Below, in pieces: positions 1 to 7,500 of a stretch of 15,474 bases of DNA. The translations under genes and the position numbers were made by a program. Numbering within the stretch: position 1 is the first letter of the stretch; each line of letters begins with the position of its first letter. The stretch comes from UBA8904 sp035448625 (GTDB taxonomy: Bacteria > Desulfobacterota > Syntrophia > Syntrophales > Smithellaceae). The DNA lies in NCBI GenBank assembly GCA_035448625.1, contig DAOTJI010000065.1, forward strand, positions 1 through 15,474, given 5' to 3'. A model generated the notes under the pieces. That model worked only from the letters and a program-made list of their open reading frames with translations, was not told the DNA's origin and did no database searches.

Positions 1-21
1 AGGATCTGTGTTAATAGAACG

Positions 22-55
22 CCCCCTCAGGTCTTCTCCGACTGAGGGGGTTTTT
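22..55 (+). terminator. Strong rho-independent terminator
   Basis: A perfect 9-base-pair stem (CCCCCTCAG at 22-30 with CTGAGGGGG at 42-50) with an 11-base loop is followed directly by five T residues at 51-55. The T run lies only on the plus-strand side, so it terminates a plus-strand transcript coming from a gene outside the left edge. On the minus strand the stem is not followed by T residues, so it is unlikely to end the leftward operon. Confidence 0.88.
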
Positions 56-130
56 ATTGGACCGGCCGTGAGTTTTTCTTGCGTTTGTGGACGTTTCCCC
101 GGGAATGTCGGCGTTTTGTTCCCTGGGTGA

Positions 131-658
131 CTATGGAACGTAGGCGCCTGCGCCGATAAAATAGTTTGTGCCGGCAATGACTTCCACATAAGTCAGTTTT
201 CTGAATTCACCTTTCCCGCCCGGCTTCGGCCAGTAATGTTCAAAAAAACCGCCGCCTTTTTTCGCGGTGGCGATCGCCATGCGCACATCATAGAAGCCCC
301 TGGCATCCCGGTGATCCACCAGATTCTTGCCCTCCAGGTCAGGCATGCCGCCGTGTCCTATCACCACGCCATCCAGCGTATAGACGTAGACATATCCGCT
401 GTCGTCCGGAAAAAAGCGGACCGCTTTGACAAATCTTCGAATCAGGTCTCTCTTTTCGGTTTCACCGGCGGCACTTTTGAGCAGTTCGCCGAGCGATAAA
501 CCGGATGCATGAATCACCGTATGCAGGATCTCCTTCGTGCAGGCGTTGTTCGGCTCGGCCGCAAGTCCCTGAGTCACGGTTAAAAACAATAAGGCGACAG
601 GAATCAGCAGAAAAACTTTCCTTGACGGCTTCACGGCAAATAGACATGTGAAGATCAT
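131..658 (-). CDS. Exported single-Cache-domain sensor protein
   Basis: This 175-residue protein starts with a signal peptide: a positively charged stretch (KPSRK, residues 10-14), a hydrophobic core (about 15-31), and a likely signal peptidase site near GLAA at 31-34. The rest (about 40-172) reads as a single Cache domain of the sCache_2 type. It has an FF-x-x-D-D-x-G-Y-V-Y-V-Y start, a DLEGKNL stretch near 107-113, a GGGFFEHYW strand and an ending of YFIGAGAYV. Such domains bind small organic ligands outside the cytoplasm and usually sit in chemoreceptors or sensor kinases. Here no transmembrane anchor or output domain follows, so the protein is probably a free periplasmic ligand binder. 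The start has a good ribosome site (GGAGGAG, 8 bases upstream). It is the last gene of a four-gene leftward run, 31 bases after the cyclase gene. The ligand cannot be read from the sequence. Confidence 0.85.
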   Translation of the reverse strand: MIFTCLFAVKPSRKVFLLIPVALLFLTVTQGLAAEPNNACTKEILHTVIHASGLSLGELLKSAAGETEKRDLIRRFVKAVRFFPDDSGYVYVYTLDGVVIGHGGMPDLEGKNLVDHRDARGFYDVRMAIATAKKGGGFFEHYWPKPGGKGEFRKLTYVEVIAGTNYFIGAGAYVP

Positions 659-689
659 GGTTTTTATCTCCTCCGAACGCCAATATCTT

Positions 690-1460
690 TTATATGATCT
701 CCGCGACCGCCCTGATCCACCCGGCGCTTGCGCCCTTTATTTTCACCGGAAAGCAGTAAAACCTGAAGCCGGTTGATGGAATTTTTTCCAGATTGGCCAG
801 CTTTTCAATCTGAAAATATCCCTTGTCGATTCCCGCAAAATGTCCTTCCCAGATCAGCGAAGCGTTTTTGGTGCGGCTGAACTCTTCGGCCTGGAAGGGC
901 AACGGCCGATCCCAGCTCCAACCGTCCGTCCCGACGACATGGACACCCTGGTCCAGAATCCAAAGCGTCGCCTCCCGACTGAAACCGCATCCCTTCACTA
1001 GATATTCGGGCGTGCCCCAGTAAGGCGCCGCGCCGCTTTGCGCCAGAAATACATCCCCCGGCCTGAGCGCATAGCCCATTTGATTGAGCTTGGATTGAAC
1101 ATCTTCAACCGTGATATTGTATCCGTCCGGCAGTGCAGAAAAATCCAGCTTCACGCCGTTTCCGACTCCCCATTCCAGGGGAAACTGATCGATGGTCAGA
1201 GCCGGCTTGCCCCGGTCTTGAGTGGGATGATAATGCCAGGGCGCATCCATGTGCGTGCCCGCGTGCGTCGAAACCTCCAGGATTTCAAGCGCCCATCCCA
1301 ATCCTTCCGGCAGGTCGGAAGCCGTCAATCCGGGATAGAAGGCCTTCATGCTTTCAGCCCCCAGCGCATGATCCACGTACATGATTTTGGGAATCATCAT
1401 CGGCGGATCGCTGGGCAACCCGCTTTCGATGGCCACGGAAAGGTCAATGAACCGGCTCAT
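690..1460 (-). CDS. Cyclase / kynurenine formamidase-family metal hydrolase
   Basis: A 256-residue protein of the cyclase family (PF04199), which includes bacterial kynurenine formamidase KynB and isatin hydrolase. The metal-site signature is present: S-T-H-A-G-T-H-M-D-A-P-W-H at about residues 64-76. By family knowledge H66, H70 and D72 are metal ligands and H76 is the catalytic base. A later GTDG (177-180) and EGH (205-207) fit the second half of the active site. Family members hydrolyse amide or lactam bonds in small cyclic or aryl compounds; the substrate here is unknown. No tryptophan-degradation genes are nearby, so a kynB name is not justified. The start is supported by AAGGAG about 8 bases upstream. 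It lies 54 bases after the metallo-beta-lactamase-fold gene and 31 bases before the Cache gene, suggesting co-transcription. Confidence 0.85.
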   Translation of the reverse strand: MSRFIDLSVAIESGLPSDPPMMIPKIMYVDHALGAESMKAFYPGLTASDLPEGLGWALEILEVSTHAGTHMDAPWHYHPTQDRGKPALTIDQFPLEWGVGNGVKLDFSALPDGYNITVEDVQSKLNQMGYALRPGDVFLAQSGAAPYWGTPEYLVKGCGFSREATLWILDQGVHVVGTDGWSWDRPLPFQAEEFSRTKNASLIWEGHFAGIDKGYFQIEKLANLEKIPSTGFRFYCFPVKIKGASAGWIRAVAEII

Positions 1461-1514
1461 ACCAGCAACTCCTTTCTGACGAAGAAGAAACGATCCCCTT
1501 GAAAAAAGAAAATT

Positions 1515-2420
1515 TTATGATCCGCAGAGCCCGGCAACGTGTTTCACCTGGGCGCTCAGATTCGTCATGTAGGAATTTCTTTCCTGTAAGATGCCGCCCT
1601 TGACGTCATACTCGGTGCGTGCCATTTCTTCCGTGGCCCTTTGCGCATCACCGTCCGCGGATGCCAGGTAGGTTTCGATCAACCGGCGGTATCGGTAGGT
1701 TTCCGCAAGGGAACGCTGCAAAAAATCCTCCGCGTCCCGGCCGCTCAGCACCCAGCCGTGCCCCAGGCAAATCAATGACGGCTTCAACTTGATCATTTGC
1801 CCGAGCGAATCGATATAATCCTGATAGGAGGAAAGAAATTCAACCTGCATTTCGCCCGCTGTTTGACCCTGAAGGACTCCGGCGGATTCGCCGGGAAACA
1901 GGGCTTGAATCTCCGGAAAGTAGAACGTCAGCGAGTCTTTGGTGTGGCCGGGCGTCTCATAAACGCGACAGGTGAGACCGCCCAGATCCAGTTCGTCTCC
2001 CTGTTTGAGCAAAATGTCGAGATCAAACGGTTTCAGCGTCAGATCTTCACCGGTGGTATTGTATTTGAGCAATTCAACATGGTTGGCGCTGAGGCGGTTC
2101 ATTATGTCCAGAACGCTCGGCTTTTGCATAAGGCTTGCCAGCCTTTCATGCGCCCCGATCTTCAGGCCGGGAATGTGCCGTTTCAAATAAGCGGCGGCAC
2201 CGATGTGATCATAATGCGAATGAGTGAGAAAAAGGCAATCAAGCCGTCCGGCGCCGCCAAGAATCTCCCGAATGAGCGCGAGATAGCGGGGGCCCAGAAG
2301 ATTCACCCCCGCGTCAATCAACAGATTCTTTTTTTCCCCCAGAACCAGGTAAACGGGATACCAGGCATTCGGGATGGCGGTGATCCGCTCGTGGATTTGA
2401 CCTTTGGCCTGTTTTTTCAT
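1515..2420 (-). CDS. Metallo-beta-lactamase-fold hydrolase
   Basis: A 301-residue protein with the metallo-beta-lactamase fold. Visible zinc-site motifs are T-H-S-H-Y-D-H (H67, H69, D71, H72), E-T-P-G-H (H159) and a final C-L-G-H-G (H221). The position that is usually the bridging Asp (as in F-x-G-D) reads F-P-G-E, so E178 stands there; this is unusual. About 80 further residues (222-301) form a mostly helical C-terminal region, as in family members acting on thioesters, lactones or glyoxalase-type substrates. The frame stays open upstream to 2516, but that would overlap the previous gene. The ATG at 2420 leads straight into the first fold strand and leaves a 37-base gap, so I chose it. No strong ribosome site is seen, so translation may depend partly on the upstream gene. 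The substrate is unknown. Confidence 0.83.
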   Translation of the reverse strand: MKKQAKGQIHERITAIPNAWYPVYLVLGEKKNLLIDAGVNLLGPRYLALIREILGGAGRLDCLFLTHSHYDHIGAAAYLKRHIPGLKIGAHERLASLMQKPSVLDIMNRLSANHVELLKYNTTGEDLTLKPFDLDILLKQGDELDLGGLTCRVYETPGHTKDSLTFYFPEIQALFPGESAGVLQGQTAGEMQVEFLSSYQDYIDSLGQMIKLKPSLICLGHGWVLSGRDAEDFLQRSLAETYRYRRLIETYLASADGDAQRATEEMARTEYDVKGGILQERNSYMTNLSAQVKHVAGLCGS

Positions 2421-2457
2421 AAAAAACCAAACCGGGTGGATGGAGAACGCTCGCGCG

Positions 2458-4509
2458 TCACTCGTAGAACAAGCCGCCGCCCTCGACTTTGACTCTGTAC
2501 ATCGCCTCATCCGCACAGCGCATCAGGCCTTCAATATCGCCGGAATCATCGGGATAAAGGGCCATGCCCATACTGAACGCCGCGATGAATTCCTTTTCTC
2601 CGATCGAAATCGGTTTCTGAAAGCCTTCGATGATCCTTTCTCCGATCATTTTCACGTCCTCGCGGCTGGAGACTTCCGGAAGAATAATGACGAACTCGTC
2701 CCCGCCGATGCGGGCCACCGTATCCTGCTCCCGCACCGCCCCTTCCAGGCATCGGGCCACTCCGACCAGAAGCTTGTCTCCGGCATCATGCCCGTAGGTA
2801 TCGTTGACGGCCTTGAAGCGATCCAGATCGAGCATCATGAGGCCGAACCGCCATTGCTTCCGTTTGGCCTGGGCCAGGACCATGGCGGCGCGGTCGTAAA
2901 AGAGGGCACGGTTGGGAAGACCCGTCAGAATGTCATGGTAGGCCATCCACTGAATTTTATCTTCTCTTTGCTTGCGATCCGTCACATCCCGGACAATCCC
3001 CCGGAATCCAATCGGCTGTCCCGCGTCATCGCGTATCAGCGACGTGGAGACCTCAATGAACTGATGGATCCCATCCACACGAACCGCTTCCCAAGCCAGG
3101 TTTTTCAGTGGTTCACCGGTCTCATAAACTTTATAGAACGCCTGGTATATTTTAGGCCAGTTCTCTTTCGGTGAGAACTCGCGAAAATTCATGCCGATGA
3201 AGGTTTCCCGATCGGTGCCGGTGATTTTCATACAGGGATCGCTGGCAAAGATAAGATCTCCTTTGAGGTTCACTTCGAAATAGCCGTCCTCGATATTCTC
3301 GATAATCGTTCGGTAGCGCTCCTCGCTGGCCCGCAATTCTTCTTCCTTCTTTTTCCGTTCCGTAGTGTCGGAAATCGAACCGATCATGGCCGGCTTGCCT
3401 TCATAATGGATAAAGGTCGCCCCGAAATCGCCGACTCTTGTCTCGCCGGTTTTTGTCAGATAGCTGATTTCATAATTGGATACAACTTCTTCCCCCCGTT
3501 GGCGGGCCAGTCCCTGATCCCGGACAAAATCTCTCATCTCCGGCGCAATCAGGTCCCAGAAACGGACTTCCCGCAAATCGTCCATCGTGTATCCGGAAAG
3601 AATCGTAAAAGCCTTGTTGATGTAACGAAATTTCTCCCCCTGAACGACGAAAATCGCGACAACCGTGCTATCCGTAAGGGCCCGGAACGTTTCTTCGCTC
3701 TGGCGAAGGTGGTTTTCGATTTCTTTTCTTTGCGTGACATCCCGTCCGCCCAGAACGGCGCCTACGATTTTTCCCGCTTCGTTACGAATGGGGGTGCCCA
3801 GAACTTCAAACCAGAAAAAACGGCCGTCCCGATGCCGAATGCGGATTTCCGTCTTGTTTTTCCCTTGCTTTCCCCCCTTTTTCAAAACCAGCATGGCGCG
3901 GGAAAGATCTTCTTCATGGATATAGGAAATCACCGAACGCCCGATCAGCTCGGCAATTTCATAGTCCAGCACCTGTTTGACCGAGGGAGAGATGAATTCG
4001 ATGATTCCCTCCAGGTTGACCTGGAGAACCAGATCCTCCATGTTGTCCGTTATCCTGCGGAGCCGTTCCTCGCTTTTCTGAAGGGCCTGCTGTATCCGGC
4101 GCATTTCCGTGACGTCGCTCATCTGGCAGATCGTCCACACCTTCCCTTCACGGTTACGGAAGGTGGATGCTTTCAGCTCTGAATGTCGCTGAGAACCATC
4201 CTTCATAACAAAAGTAAAATCATATTTTGAAGGCGGGGATTTTCCCTGCTGACGCTGCCGATAGCGTTCAACAATGACAGACCGTTTATTCTCGGGAAGA
4301 AAATCCAGAAAATTGTGATGAAGGTATTCCTGACGGGAAAACCCCGAAACACGGCAAGCGGTTTCATTGACATAGATAATGCGGAACTGATCGTCGAGAA
4401 TCAGCATCGCGTCCTGGGAGTTTTCAACAATGGCGCGATAAAATTCCTCGTTTTCCGGAAGAGCGATTTCATCCTGCTTGCAGGCTATTCCACCGTTCAA
4501 TGTTTCCAT
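2458..4509 (-). CDS. Four-PAS diguanylate cyclase (PAS-PAS-PAS-PAS-GGDEF)
   Basis: This 683-residue protein makes cyclic di-GMP from two GTP under control of sensory PAS domains. Four PAS/PAC repeats lie at roughly residues 20-135, 147-265, 271-385 and 397-515, three of them ending in a D-V/T-T-x-R-K-type PAC tail. The C-terminal GGDEF domain (about 520-680) starts with the usual D-x-L-T-G-L-P-N-R. It has an intact GGDEF signature (602-606), the metal-binding D561 in LDLD, and an RxxD inhibitory site (R593-D596) exactly five residues before GGDEF. It is therefore predicted to be active and subject to product inhibition. There is no signal peptide, membrane segment or EAL domain, so it senses inside the cytoplasm. 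I prefer the ATG at 4509, with AGGTGAT further upstream; a GTG at 4524 is an alternative adding five residues. It is first in the leftward operon. Confidence 0.93.
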   Translation of the reverse strand: METLNGGIACKQDEIALPENEEFYRAIVENSQDAMLILDDQFRIIYVNETACRVSGFSRQEYLHHNFLDFLPENKRSVIVERYRQRQQGKSPPSKYDFTFVMKDGSQRHSELKASTFRNREGKVWTICQMSDVTEMRRIQQALQKSEERLRRITDNMEDLVLQVNLEGIIEFISPSVKQVLDYEIAELIGRSVISYIHEEDLSRAMLVLKKGGKQGKNKTEIRIRHRDGRFFWFEVLGTPIRNEAGKIVGAVLGGRDVTQRKEIENHLRQSEETFRALTDSTVVAIFVVQGEKFRYINKAFTILSGYTMDDLREVRFWDLIAPEMRDFVRDQGLARQRGEEVVSNYEISYLTKTGETRVGDFGATFIHYEGKPAMIGSISDTTERKKKEEELRASEERYRTIIENIEDGYFEVNLKGDLIFASDPCMKITGTDRETFIGMNFREFSPKENWPKIYQAFYKVYETGEPLKNLAWEAVRVDGIHQFIEVSTSLIRDDAGQPIGFRGIVRDVTDRKQREDKIQWMAYHDILTGLPNRALFYDRAAMVLAQAKRKQWRFGLMMLDLDRFKAVNDTYGHDAGDKLLVGVARCLEGAVREQDTVARIGGDEFVIILPEVSSREDVKMIGERIIEGFQKPISIGEKEFIAAFSMGMALYPDDSGDIEGLMRCADEAMYRVKVEGGGLFYE

Positions 4510-4610
4510 TGTGCGTCTTATCACCTACCCAACAGTTGAATTCAAAATATTCAGGCACGAGCATGCCGGAAAAGCGATTCTTTTTTTTCAGTTCAGCAAA
4601 TCCGCGATTT

Positions 4611-4637
4611 TCTATATAAAATAATTCTATAAGTCAA
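4611..4637 (-). promoter_or_regulatory. Candidate promoter for the PAS-GGDEF operon
   Basis: On the minus strand there is TTGACT (4637-4632) followed by an AT-rich spacer and TATAGA (4616-4611). The spacer is 15 bases, shorter than the preferred 17; a 17-base spacing would instead put TAGAAA at the -10 position. It lies about 100 bases before the first gene of the leftward run and is the most AT-rich stretch in the 218-base gap at 4525-4742. I see nothing else definite in that gap. Confidence 0.38.
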
Positions 4638-4742
4638 GGTAAAATGCACGGCAAATACAATGCTTCCGAAAGGCTCTTTCGAAATGCCCCGCACCGGAAA
4701 AATCTTTATTATCATTGCGGATTCTGAAAGAAAGCCCGCGTT

Positions 4743-6335
4743 TTATTTTTTCAGCATTTCCCGGATTTCATCCTTCAGGGCCATCTTGTTCACCTTGCCG
4801 CTCGCCAGCAGAGGAAGCATCGGCCGGATGAAAAACTTTTTGGGGACCTTGAAGTTGGCCAGGGAGTTTTTGCACAATTCGCGCAGGTCCTCTTCCGTAA
4901 CGTTTTGCCCCGGCGTCGGCATGACGAAGGCCCATCCGACTTCCTGGTAGATGTCGTCCGGAACGCCGATCACGGCGGCAAAAAGAACGGCGGCATGGGA
5001 CTCCATCACCTCTTCCACCTCGCGCGGATAGACATTCTCGCCTCCGCTCTTGAACATTTCGGAGAGCCTTCCGGTAATGTGAATATATCCCCGGTCGTCC
5101 AGAAACGCGAGATCGCCGGTGTAATACCAGCCGTCCCGGTCCACGACCTTAGCCGTCTCTTCCGGCTTGTTATAGTATCCCTTCATCAGAAACGGACCCC
5201 GCACGGCAATTTCGCCCGTTTTGCCCACGGGCAGCTCCCGGCGTTCTCCATCGACGATTTTCAGTTCGAACGGCTTTACGATTTTCCCCGCCGTTTTAAG
5301 AAGGGTTTCCGTATCGTCATCCTTCTCCGTGTAGGTGATGAAACCGCACACCTCCGTGCTGCCGTAGCCCGTGATGAGCTTGGCCCCCGCTTTCTGGCTG
5401 ATCGGCGTGAGCAGATCCATCATGACTTTCGGCGCGGCCGCTCCGGCCCAGACAAACGCCTGAACCCGGCTGAAATCGCAGGTCCAGAATTCCGGCTGTT
5501 TGAATTCCAGCAGAAACATCACCGGCACCTGTCCGATGTGGGTGATTTTCTCCTGCTCAATGACTTTCAGCGTCTGAGACGGATCGAACTTGTCCATGCA
5601 AACGATGCAGCCGCCGGACATGATCGCCCCGAACCCGATTTCGACGTCCGCTGCGACGTGATTAATCGGAAAATGGAGAAGCCCGCGCGACTGCTGATCG
5701 AAATAGAATTTCCCGACCTCCACCCGGATGTTTTCCACAATGCTGCGGTGGGTATGGACGACCCCCTTGGGCTTTCCGGTGGATCCGGACGTATACAGGA
5801 GCAGGGCATCGTCCGTTTCCCGGATTTCCGATGCTCTTTGCTCAAGCGTGGTTGCCAGACGACTCCGGTCTTTCCCGACACAGGCCGCATAATTTTCCGC
5901 CCCGTCAAACGGTTCGCCGATCACCAGGATGTTTTGCAGGAAAGGACATTCTTTCTTGAGTACGCCGACCGTCCCGGCAAGATCCGCACCCATGTATTCC
6001 CGCAGGGTGATCAGCAATTTGGGGCGGCAGTCGTTGATCTGATAGCGAAGCTCGTCCAGCGTGTATTTCGGGGAAAGCCCCAGCCAGATCGCACCGACTT
6101 TTCCCGCCGCCATGTAGGTTGTGAGGAATTCGTTTCGTGCCATGGACAAAAGAGCAATCCGGTCGCCTTTTTCAATCCCCATCTCCATATACATCAAGGC
6201 TACCTTGTTCATCTGCGCCGCAAATTCCTGCCAGTTCAGGCGCTCATCGCCGAAAACCAGCGCTTCGCCCTGCGGCGTCTCATGGGCCCATTTTTCGACA
6301 TAATGCCAGGTTTGATTCAGCTTTTCCCAGGTCAT
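4743..6335 (-). CDS. AMP-forming acyl-CoA ligase
   Basis: A 530-residue member of the AMP-binding (ANL) superfamily, which activates a carboxylic acid to an acyl-adenylate and then to its CoA thioester. All core motifs are readable: the phosphate loop Y-T-S-G-S-T-G-K-P-K (181-190), Y-G-S-T-E (324-328), Y-T-G-D (405-408), the hinge region T-G-R with K-S-G-G-E-N-V-Y-P (421-437), and the catalytic lysine K514 in A-S-G-K-V-N-K. Length is typical, there is no signal peptide, and it is cytoplasmic. Motif order and spacing fit medium/long-chain or aryl-acid CoA ligases rather than acetyl-CoA synthetase, which is longer; the true substrate is not readable. The start has an excellent ribosome site (GGGAGGAAG). 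It lies 16 bases after the MaoC-type gene and is almost surely co-transcribed with it. Confidence 0.93.
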   Translation of the reverse strand: MTWEKLNQTWHYVEKWAHETPQGEALVFGDERLNWQEFAAQMNKVALMYMEMGIEKGDRIALLSMARNEFLTTYMAAGKVGAIWLGLSPKYTLDELRYQINDCRPKLLITLREYMGADLAGTVGVLKKECPFLQNILVIGEPFDGAENYAACVGKDRSRLATTLEQRASEIRETDDALLLYTSGSTGKPKGVVHTHRSIVENIRVEVGKFYFDQQSRGLLHFPINHVAADVEIGFGAIMSGGCIVCMDKFDPSQTLKVIEQEKITHIGQVPVMFLLEFKQPEFWTCDFSRVQAFVWAGAAAPKVMMDLLTPISQKAGAKLITGYGSTEVCGFITYTEKDDDTETLLKTAGKIVKPFELKIVDGERRELPVGKTGEIAVRGPFLMKGYYNKPEETAKVVDRDGWYYTGDLAFLDDRGYIHITGRLSEMFKSGGENVYPREVEEVMESHAAVLFAAVIGVPDDIYQEVGWAFVMPTPGQNVTEEDLRELCKNSLANFKVPKKFFIRPMLPLLASGKVNKMALKDEIREMLKK

Positions 6336-6351
6336 GACGCTTCCTCCCTTC

Positions 6352-7227
6352 TTAGTTTTTCAGTCGCATATACCCGTCACGGATCGCTTTCTTCCCTTCG
6401 GCGTTCAACACGGTGAAAAAGAGATCCGTCGCTTCCGCTGTTTCCTTCCGGCCGGTCAGGCAGACCCGGATGGATGAGCCGGGCATGACCATTCCGGAAA
6501 ACCCGCAAAAGACCGTTGTCAGGCTCCGTGAATCCCCGCCTGCTTCCCGCTTCAGAAGATGATGAACGGACACGGCCAGGGTGGCCGTTCCTTGGTAAAT
6601 GATTCCGGGCAATCCCACCTGATGTGCAAATTGAACGGAGGTATGAATGGGGAAGTAAATATTGGTGCATCCGTCGTAAATAAAGGGAGCCAGCGGATCA
6701 ATGGGGATAACGGATTCCCACAGGACGGATTCATCGACGTGAACGGGGACGGACGGAACGGCTTGGCCGCCTTTTCCGGCATCCGCGCACTCAACGCCTC
6801 TCATCATCGCACCGAGATGTTCCGTGAAAATCGAACGGCCTCCGTCATCTCGCGCATCAAACCGGATCACCACGTAGGTCCCGGCCCGATGCGGCAGAAT
6901 GGCGGCCACGGCGCCTTGAATGACCAGACGCATGCCGGGTACGAGCGGCTGGTGAAGGGAGAGATGCTCGCTGTAATGAACCTGGGTAAGGAGCACTTCC
7001 CGGGGAAATGCACGGGCCTGCAAATCTTCTCCGATGTTCTCGACGGCAGGCCAGGTCAGGGCCACCGGAAAAAGCGGCGGAGCGATAATGCCCCCGGGCT
7101 GTTCGTCGTCGAAGTAAGCCGGATGGGCGTCGCCGATTGCCGCGGCATAATTCATGGTCCGCCGCGCGTCCACCGTGCAGGTGTATTCTTTGAGCGGCGT
7201 GCCGACATAATCAGAAGTCAATTTCAT
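6352..7227 (-). CDS. Double-hotdog MaoC-type acyl-CoA hydratase/dehydratase-like protein
   Basis: This 291-residue protein looks like two hotdog folds in tandem. The N-terminal half (about 1-145) resembles FAS1-like/MaoC N-terminal dehydratases, with Y-A-A-A-I-G-D-A-H-P near 27-36 and I-A-P-P-L-F-P near 48-54. The C-terminal half (about 165-291) carries the MaoC-like stretch N-I-Y-F-P-I-H (189-195) and G-L-P-G-I-I-Y-Q-G-T-A-T-L (205-217). Relatives add water to or remove it from (R)-3-hydroxyacyl-CoA or related thioesters. In typical enzymes the motif is D-x-N-P-[LI]-H; here only the P-I-H end is kept. The activity is therefore likely but not assured. The start at 7227 has GGAGAAA upstream; an in-frame upstream extension to 7308 is basic and lacks fold residues, so I dropped it. 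It shares an operon with the acyl-CoA ligase. Confidence 0.82.
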   Translation of the reverse strand: MKLTSDYVGTPLKEYTCTVDARRTMNYAAAIGDAHPAYFDDEQPGGIIAPPLFPVALTWPAVENIGEDLQARAFPREVLLTQVHYSEHLSLHQPLVPGMRLVIQGAVAAILPHRAGTYVVIRFDARDDGGRSIFTEHLGAMMRGVECADAGKGGQAVPSVPVHVDESVLWESVIPIDPLAPFIYDGCTNIYFPIHTSVQFAHQVGLPGIIYQGTATLAVSVHHLLKREAGGDSRSLTTVFCGFSGMVMPGSSIRVCLTGRKETAEATDLFFTVLNAEGKKAIRDGYMRLKN

Positions 7228-7422
7228 AATATTTCTCCGCGCGGAATTTTTGGCTCTTTTTCTCCAACGGTTTGCCGATGCTTCTCCCTTCCCGGTGGAA
7301 CCGTTCATTGGGAAAACGATGCCTTCGTGGAAAGTAAAATTGCATAATTATCGGCATTCGTCAATGAATCCCTTCAAATCTCAACGGGTTATTGCCCCCA
7401 TGTTCCCTGTATGATCAGACGC

Positions 7423-7451
7423 TTGACTTTTCAAGTCACCAAAGATACACG
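7423..7451 (+). promoter_or_regulatory. Candidate promoter with overlapping inverted repeats, before the flavoprotein gene
   Basis: TTGACT (7423-7428) is followed after exactly 17 bases by TACACG (7446-7451), a fair -35 and a weak -10 element. The -35 region is part of two overlapping inverted repeats: TGACTT/AAGTCA (7424-7429 and 7433-7438) and CTTGA/TCAAG (7422-7426 and 7431-7435). A bound regulator there would cover the -35 box. It lies about 50 bases before the gene start at 7501. The rest of the 273-base gap between the divergent genes shows only weak signals. Confidence 0.4.
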
Positions 7452-7500
7452 TGAACCATCCATTTGCGTATTGTTACCCCAAATGAGGAGGTTTGCCTTT

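Noticed and set aside
4664..4683. CCGAAAG/CTTTCGA hairpin downstream of the ligase gene
   Set aside because: A mismatch in the extended stem and no T run on either strand; not convincing as a terminator.
4905..6416. A 503-codon open frame on the plus strand opposite the acyl-CoA ligase
   Set aside because: It lies wholly antisense to a gene with all ANL-family motifs, has no recognisable domain, and is rich in His/Arg/Asp/Phe as expected from reading a GC-biased gene backwards.
7347..7377. Possible minus-strand promoter for the MaoC operon (TTGAAG, 19 bases, GATAAT; also a TTGACG at 7359-7364)
   Set aside because: The spacing is too long for the first pair, and no good -10 lies 17 bases from the second. 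A promoter is expected in this gap, but none can be chosen with confidence.
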